A stretch of 26,531 nt of DNA from a virus. This document shows, piece after piece, positions 1 to 5,903 of the stretch. Within the stretch, counting starts at the first letter, position 1, and each line of letters opens with the position of its first letter. The translations under genes were made by a program, and so were the position numbers. Location of the stretch: IMG/VR virus record IMGVR_UViG_3300010885_048176, positions 1 to 26,531 of that record; one strand, given 5' to 3'. The notes beneath the pieces were generated by a model that was not told the origin of the DNA, did not search any database, and was given only the letters and a program-made list of their open reading frames with translations.

Positions 1-139
1 CACAGCTAAATGCTTCGTGTCCTAATTTGCGTAATTCCTTTGTAACAGATTGGCTTTCCTCACAAGCAACAAGCACTCGGAGAACGCCAGCCGATAACAC
101 GGGCTTGGCAAAATGGCTGTTTAGTTCTTCTATCAACAT
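1..139 (-). CDS. DNA cytosine methyltransferase-like protein (N-terminal fragment)
   Basis: The minus strand opens with ATG at 137-139 and stays open for 46 codons to the window edge, so the C-terminal part is missing. Residues 20-46 (RVLVACEESQSVTKEL, then RKLGHEAFSC) match the opening of a family of phage SAM-dependent enzymes usually annotated as DNA cytosine methyltransferases. There the first beta strand, the E-S-Q loop and the second strand form the SAM-binding start of a Rossmann fold. The catalytic Pro-Cys region would lie outside the window, so activity cannot be judged. It is the last visible gene of a minus-strand cluster and may protect phage DNA from restriction. The family call is from memory of the motif. 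Confidence 0.6.
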   Translation of the reverse strand, partial: MLIEELNSHFAKPVLSAGVLRVLVACEESQSVTKELRKLGHEAFSC

Positions 140-176
140 TCGTTTTTAATTTTAAAGTTTAGTAATTCTATTTAAG

Positions 177-206
177 TTCGGGTTTAGCCACTTCGCCAAG
201 CCCGAA
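177..206 (-). terminator. Weak hairpin downstream of the 211-561 gene
   Basis: TTCGGG (177-182) and CCCGAA (201-206) can form a 6-bp stem with an 18-nt loop, beginning 4 nt after the stop codon of the minus-strand gene 211-561. The sequence after it on the minus strand is AT-rich but has no clean run of U, so it may be a leaky terminator or an mRNA-end hairpin. Confidence 0.3.
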
Positions 207-210
207 AACG

Positions 211-561
211 TTAGCGGTCATTGCCTAACACTTCAATCATATCTAAACTCCTTTGAAACGGGTCACCCCTTCCTGTTGTCAATAAAATTATTTCGTATCG
301 CGGTGGTTCAAGTGCATCATTCCAATACACTTCAAATCCTTTTACAGTAGTTTTCTTGCCGTATAATTTTATTTTATCTCCCCTTTCCAATCTCGGCAAC
401 GAACCGCTAACATCGGGTTGGGCTAAATTTTTAACCTCCATTTTCACTTTAATCAAAAAGTGGTATTCGTCAGAAGTTTCACAGAAAGATTTTATCTTTT
501 CCAAGTTAGATTCTCTTGCAACAACTTTGTTACACGCTTTACAGTAATAGTAGTTTATCAT
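211..561 (-). CDS. Hypothetical phage protein with N-terminal CxxC
   Basis: A 116-residue protein of unknown function. The first residues hold YYYCKAC (C7, C10), with a third Cys at position 27, which suggests a degenerate zinc ribbon, though a fourth clear ligand is lacking. Residues 59-110 are rich in short beta strands (GDKIKLYG, then TVKGFEVYW, then RYEIILLTTG). It sits in a minus-strand cluster with a methyltransferase fragment downstream and two very small genes upstream. No promoter box lies directly before it, so it is probably co-transcribed from the promoter at 842-874. I do not recognise a family. Coding is supported by full use of the frame and by its position in a compact cluster. 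Confidence 0.65.
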   Translation of the reverse strand: MINYYYCKACNKVVARESNLEKIKSFCETSDEYHFLIKVKMEVKNLAQPDVSGSLPRLERGDKIKLYGKKTTVKGFEVYWNDALEPPRYEIILLTTGRGDPFQRSLDMIEVLGNDR

Positions 562-580
562 ATTCTCTTATTTTAATCGG

Positions 581-697
581 TTAAAAACTTCGCCAACCCA
601 TTAGCGTTAGAAAGAATTTCCTTCGCTCCCCTAACTCACCCTCCATATCTGCAACCCACCTTGACGCTGCGTGAAGGTCTTGCCGGTTCCTTTTCAT
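581..697 (-). CDS. Small hypothetical protein (38 aa)
   Basis: A short frame of 38 residues. Its ATG (695-697) overlaps the TGA of the upstream 694-837 gene in an ATGA junction, the coupling type seen throughout this window. The product begins MKRNRQDLHAASRW and ends in MGWRSF; it is basic and amphipathic, with a predicted helix over residues 5-30. It fills most of the gap between its two neighbours. Function is unknown. The stop-start overlap is the main support, and chance cannot be excluded at this length. Confidence 0.45.
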   Translation of the reverse strand: MKRNRQDLHAASRWVADMEGELGERRKFFLTLMGWRSF

Positions 698-837
698 TTT
701 ACTTCTATGAATTTTACTCCATCAATTAAAACCTCTTTCACTTTATCTTTAGCAATTTGTTGGTAAGCCCAGGCAGTTGTCTTTTTGTGTTTCTTCGCGT
801 AGTTAGCAACCGTCAATAATTGTGTTTCTTTTTTCAT
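694..837 (-). CDS. Small winged-HTH / excisionase-like DNA-binding protein (47 aa)
   Basis: The 47-residue product reads LLTVANYAKKHKKTTAWAYQ, then QIAKDKVKEVLIDGVKFIEVK. This is the layout of MerR/excisionase-type helix-turn-helix proteins: a first helix (TVANYAKKH), a turn, a recognition helix (TAWAYQQIAKDK) and a beta-hairpin wing (EVLIDGVKFIEV). Such proteins bind DNA as small regulators or directionality factors. The start is well supported: a TATATTTG box ends 4 nt upstream, with a TTTG 21 nt before that box. It heads a minus-strand cluster and is divergent from the VRR-NUC gene at 941. It could autoregulate the cluster. No integrase is visible, so a role as a true excisionase is not supported. 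Confidence 0.65.
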   Translation of the reverse strand: MKKETQLLTVANYAKKHKKTTAWAYQQIAKDKVKEVLIDGVKFIEVK

Positions 838-841
838 GTTG

Positions 842-874
842 CAAATATAGAATTATAAATTTAAAACTACCAAA
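842..874 (-). promoter_or_regulatory. Bacteroidetes-type promoter for the left minus-strand cluster
   Basis: On the minus strand TTTG (874-871) is followed after 21 nt by TATATTTG (849-842), matching the Bacteroides consensus TTTG-N19-21-TAnnTTTG. The ATG of the 47-aa gene begins only 5 nt after the last G, so the transcript is expected to be leaderless or nearly so. Confidence 0.7.
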
Positions 875-928
875 TTATTTTCAAACTATTTTCAAACGCC
901 CAATGAAACCGCCCTAAATTTATTTTTG

Positions 929-936
929 TAGATTTG
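929..936 (+). promoter_or_regulatory. TAnnTTTG -7 box of the VRR-NUC gene
   Basis: TAGATTTG lies with exactly 4 nt between its last G and the ATG at 941. I see no good TTG at the -33 spacing. The match and spacing repeat those of three other genes in the window. Confidence 0.5.
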
Positions 937-940
937 CGGG

Positions 941-1294
941 ATGGCGAGAATATTCGAAGAAAGCAGACTGCAAATAAACTGCGTTAAATGGTTTGACTAC
1001 TCCTATCCACGATTCAAACTCAATCTTTTCAGTATCCCAAATGAGGGCGCAAGAACTGTTGCCAATGGAGCGCGAATGAAAGCACAAGGCAGGCGTTCGG
1101 GTGTTGCTGATATTTTTTTCGCTTTTGCCAACTACGAAAAACACGGGCTATTTATAGAATTCAAATTCGGTAAAGGGAAACAATCAAAGGAGCAACTCGC
1201 CTTCCAAACCGCTGTCGAAAAAGAGGAATATCAGTATGAGGTCGTAAACGATTTCGACCAGTTCAAAAACCTTATCGAAAAATATTTGTCGTAA
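941..1294 (+). CDS. VRR-NUC domain nuclease
   Basis: A 117-residue stand-alone VRR-NUC (PD-(D/E)XK superfamily) nuclease, a family common in phages and linked to processing of branched or damaged DNA. Visible motifs in order: the N-terminal acidic/Gln helix with E6, E7 and Q11; the FSIPNEGARTVANGARMKAQ block (30-49); RRSGVADIFF with catalytic D57; FIEFK with E73 and K75 forming the E-x-K of the active site; and a C-terminal Q85 helix. Length equals a minimal VRR-NUC domain. It is transcribed from its own TAnnTTTG box, divergent from the left cluster and convergent with the HNH gene (18 nt between stops). Together with the HNH protein and terminase it may process replicated or recombining phage DNA before packaging; that role is inferred. 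Confidence 0.85.
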   Translation: MARIFEESRLQINCVKWFDYSYPRFKLNLFSIPNEGARTVANGARMKAQGRRSGVADIFFAFANYEKHGLFIEFKFGKGKQSKEQLAFQTAVEKEEYQYEVVNDFDQFKNLIEKYLS

Positions 1295-1312
1295 AATTAG
1301 GTTTTGTAAAAA

Positions 1313-1813
1313 CTACTTAGCCGTTAAATCTCTTCCATGCTCTAAGCTGTGGCAATCTTCACAAAGAGTTACAATATACCAATGCGGAACTTCCCAAATA
1401 AATTTACCACGAGCATATTTTAGATGATGTGCGTGTAGTGTTTTTTCAACTGAACCACAATTAACACACTTGTAGTTATCTCTATTAAGAACGAATAACC
1501 TAAACTTTTGCCAATTGGGGTGTAGGTATTGCTCGTTGTATGTAATGCTATTAGATACAGGCACAAAATCAAATTTGCCCATACGCTGCTTTACCTTCGT
1601 CTTTACCTTGCCTCCATTAGCTAACCTTCTTTTAAAGTGGTAATCTTTAAGTGAAAGAAATTTGTCTATCGCATCTTGCGTAACTTCTTTTCCAACCAAT
1701 GCTTTCATCCATCCCTTAGTGAATGAAGTTACACCGAGTGCAATCATTTGTTCGTTGTTCCATCCATTGTTCGAACTTTTCCCTTGTTCAATTATTTCCT
1801 TTGTGAGTTTCAT
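1313..1813 (-). CDS. HNH endonuclease
   Basis: A 166-residue protein with a C-terminal HNH nuclease domain. C116/C119 and C151/C154 form the two zinc CxxC pairs around the beta-beta-alpha metal fold. HAHH (127-130) carries the catalytic histidine, and CHSLEH (154-159) supplies the last helix. Residues 1-60 form a separate helical module with a GW..EQ..ALGV..FTKGW pattern, perhaps a DNA-binding part. HNH proteins encoded next to terminase are required for DNA packaging in several cos phages (for example HK97 gp74), but here the gene is on the opposite strand from the terminase. Its only visible promoter (2262-2290) is about 450 nt upstream, beyond the structured intergenic region, so its expression may depend on that leader. 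An in-frame TGA 9 nt upstream supports the chosen start. Confidence 0.85.
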   Translation of the reverse strand: MKLTKEIIEQGKSSNNGWNNEQMIALGVTSFTKGWMKALVGKEVTQDAIDKFLSLKDYHFKRRLANGGKVKTKVKQRMGKFDFVPVSNSITYNEQYLHPNWQKFRLFVLNRDNYKCVNCGSVEKTLHAHHLKYARGKFIWEVPHWYIVTLCEDCHSLEHGRDLTAK

Positions 1814-1850
1814 AGTTATTCAGTTTAGTCAAGTAACCGCCTATATCCTT

Positions 1851-2255
1851 AGCAAGGGGATTTTGTTCTTGCTTTGGTTTCCTACTGCTATTTATTCTTA
1901 CAGTATTCAGTGCTAATTACAGATGTCCGAATATCTATCGGTAGTGTAGTAGCTTCCTCAGCTTGCTTTTAGTCGTAGGTTGACGCGGTTGATTCATTGC
2001 CTACACTTCTACTACACCAATGTTTCCTTGAGCCAAGTTTTACCCACTCTCAAGTTCTAATCTGATTAACGTTCTACTTTGATTTAACCGGTTATGATAG
2101 CGATTGCCGAGCAAACAAGTTTAAGACGGCAATAATAAATAGTGAGTGTGTATAAAAAACAAACCCGAAAAGTGGTAGTTTTTCGGGTTAGGGAAAGAAG
2201 GTTTATTTCCTTTCATTAACCCTTGACTGCTACCACGACACTCAAGAGTTATTAT
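1851..2255 (-). ncRNA. Candidate structured RNA / long regulatory leader in the gene-free gap
   Basis: No protein gene is convincing in 1814-2363. Instead the stretch holds many perfect inverted repeats: 2132-2138/2249-2255 and 2143-2149/2238-2244 (a 7+7 bp closing helix); 2162-2171/2180-2189 (10 bp); 2172-2178/2230-2236 (7 bp, loop to downstream); 2185-2190/2217-2222 (6 bp); 2103-2109/2127-2133 (7 bp); 2027-2032/2049-2054 (6 bp); 1944-1952/2009-2017 (9 bp) with 1975-1979/2000-2004 inside; 1985-1990/1835-1840 (6 bp, long range); 1883-1887/1901-1905; and 1851-1856/1868-1873. The 9-bp helix extends by a G.U and a U-A pair only in the minus-strand RNA. A TATATTTG box at 2262-2269 would start transcription just outside the outer helix. 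Two loops of the 2160-2236 region extend slightly better on the plus strand, so strand is likely but not certain. It does not match tmRNA, RNase P RNA or intron signatures I can recall. Confidence 0.5.
2153..2189 (-). terminator. Intrinsic terminator / attenuator hairpin in the HNH leader
   Basis: On the minus strand a perfect 10-bp stem (AACCCGAAAA with TTTTCGGGTT, 8-nt loop) is followed by TGTTTTTTAT, a canonical intrinsic terminator about 65-100 nt after the promoter at 2262-2290. Both its stem and its loop can instead pair with upstream leader sequence (2217-2222 and 2230-2236), which would melt it, as in transcription attenuators. Confidence 0.65.
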
Positions 2256-2261
2256 GTGCGG

Positions 2262-2290
2262 CAAATATAAAAACCTTTTTTTAATCCAAA
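2262..2290 (-). promoter_or_regulatory. Putative promoter of the HNH leader / structured RNA
   Basis: TATATTTG on the minus strand (2269-2262) is a perfect -7 match. TTTG at 2290-2287 lies 17 nt upstream, slightly shorter than the usual 19-21. It points toward the structured region and the HNH gene. Confidence 0.5.
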
Positions 2291-2342
2291 GAAATATTTT
2301 ACCAATCTCGCCAACTTTTTAACATTCGAATTCGCATCAAAA

Positions 2343-2359
2343 TAAATTTGCTACTTTTG
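2343..2359 (+). promoter_or_regulatory. Two tandem TAnnTTTG boxes before the terminase operon
   Basis: TAAATTTG (2343-2350) and TACTTTTG (2352-2359) stand in tandem before the ATG at 2364. The second leaves 4 nt before the start codon, the same spacing as at three other genes. No clear -33 TTG is present. Confidence 0.45.
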
Positions 2360-2363
2360 AAGT

Positions 2364-2798
2364 ATGGCAAAAGGAAAGTTTACTCCTAAATTGTTCGATG
2401 AAATATGCAACCTAATTGCTTACTCAGACAAAGGTTTAGTTACAATCTGTAAATCTAAAGACTTGAACGCCAATAGTTTTTACGAATGGATTGCAAAAGA
2501 CAAAGAATTGGGCGACAAATACGCGCGGGCGAAAGAATTACAAGCTGAATTCTTAGCAGAACAGATAATTTTGATTGCTGACGATAGCAGTAAAGATGAA
2601 GTTCCGATATTTGGCGAAGAAGGTGAAGGATTAGGAACGCGCACCGATTATGAAAATATTCAACGGTCAAAATTAAGAGTTGATGCCAGAAAATGGATTG
2701 CATCTAAGCTATTGCCTAAAAAGTATGGCGACAAAGTTCACCAAGACATTTCTATAAACAAAGCTGGTTTAGACGCTATTGAAGAAAGCTATAAATAA
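2364..2798 (+). CDS. terS: Terminase small subunit (Sf6-type fold)
   Basis: A 144-residue small terminase subunit, which recognises phage DNA and hands it to the large subunit for packaging. Residues 5-45 form a helix-turn-helix-like region (lvTICKSKDLNANSFYEWIA). The middle holds YARAKELQAEFLAEQIILIADD (54-75), a helical oligomerisation segment. The C-terminal RSKLRVDARKWIASKLLPKK, then YGDK (102-125), is the hallmark of the Sf6-like terminase small subunit family. It lies directly upstream of the large subunit with TAA immediately followed by its ATG, as expected for a two-subunit terminase. The upstream gap with many inverted repeats could also contain the packaging start site. Confidence 0.88.
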   Translation: MAKGKFTPKLFDEICNLIAYSDKGLVTICKSKDLNANSFYEWIAKDKELGDKYARAKELQAEFLAEQIILIADDSSKDEVPIFGEEGEGLGTRTDYENIQRSKLRVDARKWIASKLLPKKYGDKVHQDISINKAGLDAIEESYK

Positions 2799-4163
2799 AT
2801 GCTTCGATTAAAAAAAGATTGGTTTAATCCACTCTATTTCCACCTTCTAAAATATATTGAAGTTCCTACTATCCGTAAGATAATGATTTACGGAGGGAAG
2901 TCGAGTGCAAAGACTTTCTCCATTGCTCAACTGCTATCAATAAAGGCATACACACAAAAAGCGAGTAGTATTTGTTATCGAAAGGAGCAAACTACTATAA
3001 AAACAACGCTTAAGCCAGCATTTGTAAAATCTATTGAGGGCTGTTATCTGCAAAATGTAACCGATGTAATGGACTTTCAAATAAATTCGGTTAGTGATGC
3101 AAAAATAGTTTTCAGAGGGCTTGACACCGAGGGCAAAGTAAAGGGGATTGAGGGGTTTAAATACTTACTGTTTGATGAATTAGACCATTACACAGAGGAA
3201 GAATGGTTGCAGGCGAATCTATCGTTACGCGGAATAGAAAACCAAAAGTTATTCGCTACATGGAATCCGGTAGATGAAAATATTTGGATAAAAAAAGAAC
3301 TTGACACTTACCAATGGACTGATTTGCCTTTAATTGTTGACGATAATCAACACAGTAAATTAGATGATGGCTCATCAGTTCAACTTAGTAATGATGGTAA
3401 AATTTTGCTGATTAAAACAACATACTTAGATAATAAATGGGTGGTTGGCGGTGATGGCTACGGAGTGCGCGATGAAAATCTGATTGATGAATATTTGAAG
3501 CTCAAAGATTACAACGAAAACAGCTACAATGTAAACGTATTAGGACAATGGGGAGTAACAAACAAAGACGGTAAATTCTGTTGGGCTTTTCACTCAGGAC
3601 AAATAAAGTCAACTACTCATGACCCCGAAAGAACTACATGGGCAACGTTTGATTTTAACGTAAACCCTATGACCTGTTCAGTTGTTCAGGTGTTTCACGA
3701 GATAAAAACAATACGCGCAATAGAATCTATAAAACTCGAAAACAGCAATGTTTATGAGATGTGTGAAAGGTTGAACGCAAGTTACCCAGGTGCTTTATGG
3801 ATGATTACCGGTGACGCTTCCGGCAATTCACATTCGGCAATGGTTAAAGATAATCTGACTTACTACCAAATCATTCTAATGCAAATGAATTTGAGTATGC
3901 AACAGATGCAAGTTCCTACTGTAAACCCGAGAATTGAAGACAATAAAATAGTAGTGAATGCGGTTCACAAATTATGGACTGTTGAAATTGACCCTGTGAA
4001 TTGTGCTGAATTGATTTATGATTTGCAGTATGTTGAAGTGGATGGAATGGGCAAGATAATAAAGGACAGAACATCTAAAGCAAAGTTTGCAGATTTTCTT
4101 GACGGCTGGCGGTATATCCTGAACATAGCGGTGAAGCCATACATGAACATTCTCGGGTTCTAA
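2799..4163 (+). CDS. terL: Terminase large subunit (ATPase and nuclease)
   Basis: A 454-residue packaging motor. Residues 32-39 (GGKSSAKT) are the deviant Walker A typical of large terminases; YLLFDELD (123-130) is Walker B with the catalytic Glu; TWNP (154-157) is the coupling motif. The C-terminal RNase-H-like nuclease shows ATFDFNVNP (D285), MITGDASGN (D339) and FADFLDGWRY (D432, D435), the three acidic positions that bind metal. Length and layout fit Terminase_3/PBSX-type proteins. It cuts concatemeric DNA and drives it into the prohead through the portal, which is encoded unusually far away at 13077. The start at 2799 directly abuts the small subunit stop. Confidence 0.93.
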   Translation: MLRLKKDWFNPLYFHLLKYIEVPTIRKIMIYGGKSSAKTFSIAQLLSIKAYTQKASSICYRKEQTTIKTTLKPAFVKSIEGCYLQNVTDVMDFQINSVSDAKIVFRGLDTEGKVKGIEGFKYLLFDELDHYTEEEWLQANLSLRGIENQKLFATWNPVDENIWIKKELDTYQWTDLPLIVDDNQHSKLDDGSSVQLSNDGKILLIKTTYLDNKWVVGGDGYGVRDENLIDEYLKLKDYNENSYNVNVLGQWGVTNKDGKFCWAFHSGQIKSTTHDPERTTWATFDFNVNPMTCSVVQVFHEIKTIRAIESIKLENSNVYEMCERLNASYPGALWMITGDASGNSHSAMVKDNLTYYQIILMQMNLSMQQMQVPTVNPRIEDNKIVVNAVHKLWTVEIDPVNCAELIYDLQYVEVDGMGKIIKDRTSKAKFADFLDGWRYILNIAVKPYMNILGF

Positions 4164-4217
4164 AATAAATTTAAGCAAACAGTATTTTTTTTTATTTTCG
4201 TAAAACAATTTATCTAA

Positions 4218-4589
4218 ATGGATTTGCTCCAAAACTGTTCCGACTGTTATCAATTTACTTTATCGCAGTTTCCGGCAACTATTACAATTATTGAAGCTAT
4301 CGCTCCATCTACTCCGTTTTATATATGGATTACCGATAAGTTCGGGAATGTTTATTGCACAGATGCGATTACTACTGATTCAAGTGGAACGTTAATAATT
4401 GACGAAACGCAAATGGAAACGTTTCCAACGGGATGGTTTTGTAAGGATGCGGGTTCGTTTAAGATTGAAGCGAAACCGATTGCGCCTTACTATTCAGAAA
4501 CAACAACGTTTACTTTTAATGAGGTTGCTTACGATTGTATATGGGTTGATTTCGCTTTTAATAACGCCCCTAAAACTGCGATTGTATGA
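4218..4589 (+). CDS. Hypothetical phage protein, beta-rich
   Basis: A 123-residue protein without signal peptide or membrane segment. It alternates short hydrophobic strands with polar turns (FYIWITDKFGNVY, then GTLIIDETQ, then GSFKIEAKPI), as in a small beta-sandwich or immunoglobulin-like domain. The pattern of an ideal-transfer strand followed by D-x-x-G turns resembles small virion decoration or tail-associated proteins of Bacteroidetes phages, but no family is certain. It follows terL after 54 nt and shares an ATGA overlap with the next small gene. A near-consensus box (TATTTTCG, 4193-4200) may give it its own promoter. Confidence 0.7.
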   Translation: MDLLQNCSDCYQFTLSQFPATITIIEAIAPSTPFYIWITDKFGNVYCTDAITTDSSGTLIIDETQMETFPTGWFCKDAGSFKIEAKPIAPYYSETTTFTFNEVAYDCIWVDFAFNNAPKTAIV

Positions 4590-4714
4590 TTTTCAAGCAC
4601 TACTACCATACTGGAACAGACCATGAGATAAATGAACGTTTCTATAAAAATAAATGCTGTCTGTTTGGTAATTGGTATCGCTGCGAAACCGTTCAATTTG
4701 AAGAAATAAAATAA
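4586..4714 (+). CDS. Small hypothetical protein (42 aa)
   Basis: A 42-residue frame joined to both neighbours: its ATG overlaps the TGA of the preceding gene (ATGA), and its TAA overlaps the ATG of the next gene (TAATG). This double coupling makes coding likely. The product starts MIFKHYYHTGTDHEIN and contains KCCLFGNWYRCETV, with three Cys and many aromatic residues. It has no membrane segment. Function unknown; it is one link in a chain of small genes between terminase and tail chaperone. Confidence 0.6.
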   Translation: MIFKHYYHTGTDHEINERFYKNKCCLFGNWYRCETVQFEEIK

Positions 4715-5016
4715 TGGAACTACTACTATTCTGCATTCAGGTATCTCTTGCGTGTCTGACTATTCATGTGGCTATTGCACACAATGGAATGATTTTTAAT
4801 TTCCTTGCACCTATTTTAGAAACATCATTACCAGAATGGTTTAGAAAGCCGTTATATGAGTGCATGGTGTGTATGTGTTCATTTTGGACAGTGTTTTTTT
4901 GGGTTGCATACGTTAAGCCGGTAAGCTGCGAACTTATTTTTGCTGTGTTAATCGTAGGGGGAATCAATAAACTGATTTGCGCATTTTTGGAACGGTCAAC
5001 AGATTACGGTTGCTAA
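4714..5016 (+). CDS. Small membrane protein with Cys cluster
   Basis: A 100-residue protein with three likely membrane segments: about 1-23, 54-68 and 72-92. Between the first two lies a conserved-looking motif LYECMVCMCSFWTVFFW with C50, C53 and C55, which I associate with a recurring small membrane protein of Bacteroidetes phages. Size and topology would allow a holin, but there is no adjacent endolysin and the Cys motif is not a holin hallmark, so I leave function open. It overlaps the preceding gene by one base, and the next gene starts one base after its stop. Confidence 0.7.
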   Translation: MELLLFCIQVSLACLTIHVAIAHNGMIFNFLAPILETSLPEWFRKPLYECMVCMCSFWTVFFWVAYVKPVSCELIFAVLIVGGINKLICAFLERSTDYGC

Positions 5017-5017
5017 T

Positions 5018-5269
5018 ATGACACATAAACAAGCAACAGATTATGTTACCGGATTAGGGCTTGACACAGATAAATGGTATGGATGCCAGTCGTGCGGAGG
5101 TTGTTCGAGCAAGAAGATAAAGTGCAAAAAAATTGGCGGTTATGAATTGCAGTTACTTTATCCGAGAGGACGGTATAATTTGTTCAAGGCAGGCAAACCG
5201 ATTAAGGGAGGCTTGATTTCTAACGTAGTAAATGATTTAAAGGAATATGATGTTACAGTCGCTATATAA
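5018..5269 (+). CDS. Small Cys-rich hypothetical protein
   Basis: An 83-residue protein with a Cys-rich loop, GCQSCGGCSSKKIKCKKIGG, carrying C23, C26, C29 and C36, which could hold a metal. The rest is basic and forms a short beta-hairpin (GYELQLLYPRGRYNLFKAGK) and a C-terminal helix. No enzyme motif is visible. It overlaps the downstream tail-chaperone-like gene by 23 nt, so the two are probably translated together. No family recognised. Confidence 0.65.
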   Translation: MTHKQATDYVTGLGLDTDKWYGCQSCGGCSSKKIKCKKIGGYELQLLYPRGRYNLFKAGKPIKGGLISNVVNDLKEYDVTVAI

Positions 5270-5903
5270 GAAGCTCAAAGGCGAAACAAAATTCCCTACC
5301 GCAACGAAGCACATCGTAAAAGAGGCTTTCGAAGTTGGTGGGGTAAAGTATTTTGAGTTTGATACAACCGCAAATCTTCCATATAAGCGCGGGTTGAAAT
5401 TCCTTTCTGTTTATGATGAACTGAGTATGAAGTGCGATAGGTATTACTTGCAAAAACACTGCGAGGCAATTGATAAAATATTAAGCGGAACGGTAAGCGT
5501 GAAAGAATACAGTCAAATTCTCATGCTTAACAACCAAATGAAAGAACGCCTTACATGGGTTTATCAGGAAGACTTGGTTTACAAAATTGCATCGGTAGTT
5601 TTCTTTGACGCTAACGAAAACCCCGATGACTGGGAATGGGAATACGCTTTAAAGAAAATTGAACATTGGAAGAAACACGAAGGTGTAGGCACTTTTTTTT
5701 TGCACGAGCCAATGCAGAGATTAGTTCCCTTTTTAAACGCATCCGCAGTGAGTGTAGAGAACTATTCCCAAGTGCAGGTAGCGCAAGACACAACACAGTT
5801 GGAAAATCTCTTGCAGATATTGTCGGACGTTCAGAAGATAAATTTACCGACCTTTACCGAGCGTATATTCTCGGAGGAGATGAAACAAAGTTTGCAGGAG
5901 TAA
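5247..5903 (+). CDS. Tail assembly chaperone-like protein (unshifted form)
   Basis: A 218-residue protein that stands immediately upstream of the tape measure, the position of the gpG-type tail assembly chaperone in siphoviruses. The N-terminal 150 residues are mixed alpha/beta (YFEFDTTANLPYKRGLKF, YYLQKHCEAIDKILSG, DANENPDDWEWEYALKKIEH) with no membrane segment. A run of nine T lies at codons 149-152. In frame 0 translation continues 67 residues past it and ends at 5903. The family assignment rests on position and on the apparent frameshift, not on sequence similarity that I recognise. Downstream sequence up to the tape measure is open only in the -1 frame. Confidence 0.7.
   Translation: MMLQSLYKKLKGETKFPTATKHIVKEAFEVGGVKYFEFDTTANLPYKRGLKFLSVYDELSMKCDRYYLQKHCEAIDKILSGTVSVKEYSQILMLNNQMKERLTWVYQEDLVYKIASVVFFDANENPDDWEWEYALKKIEHWKKHEGVGTFFLHEPMQRLVPFLNASAVSVENYSQVQVAQDTTQLENLLQILSDVQKINLPTFTERIFSEEMKQSLQE

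Noticed and set aside
1662-1916. Plus-strand 84-codon hydrophobic frame
   Set aside because: It is antisense to the HNH gene and extends into the structured gap; the hydrophobic look comes from the reverse reading of a Lys/Glu-rich gene.
1835-1980. Group I intron core (ACGACTA at 1976-1970 and GATATAG near 1848-1842 on the minus strand, with an HNH gene downstream)
   Set aside because: The two strings resemble the R and S elements, but they do not pair to give P7, and no interrupted gene with joinable exons flanks the region.
1851-2255. tmRNA or RNase P RNA
   Set aside because: No T-arm-like end, no tag-peptide frame ending in an Ala-rich tail, and no GAGGAAAGTCC-type RNase P core are present.
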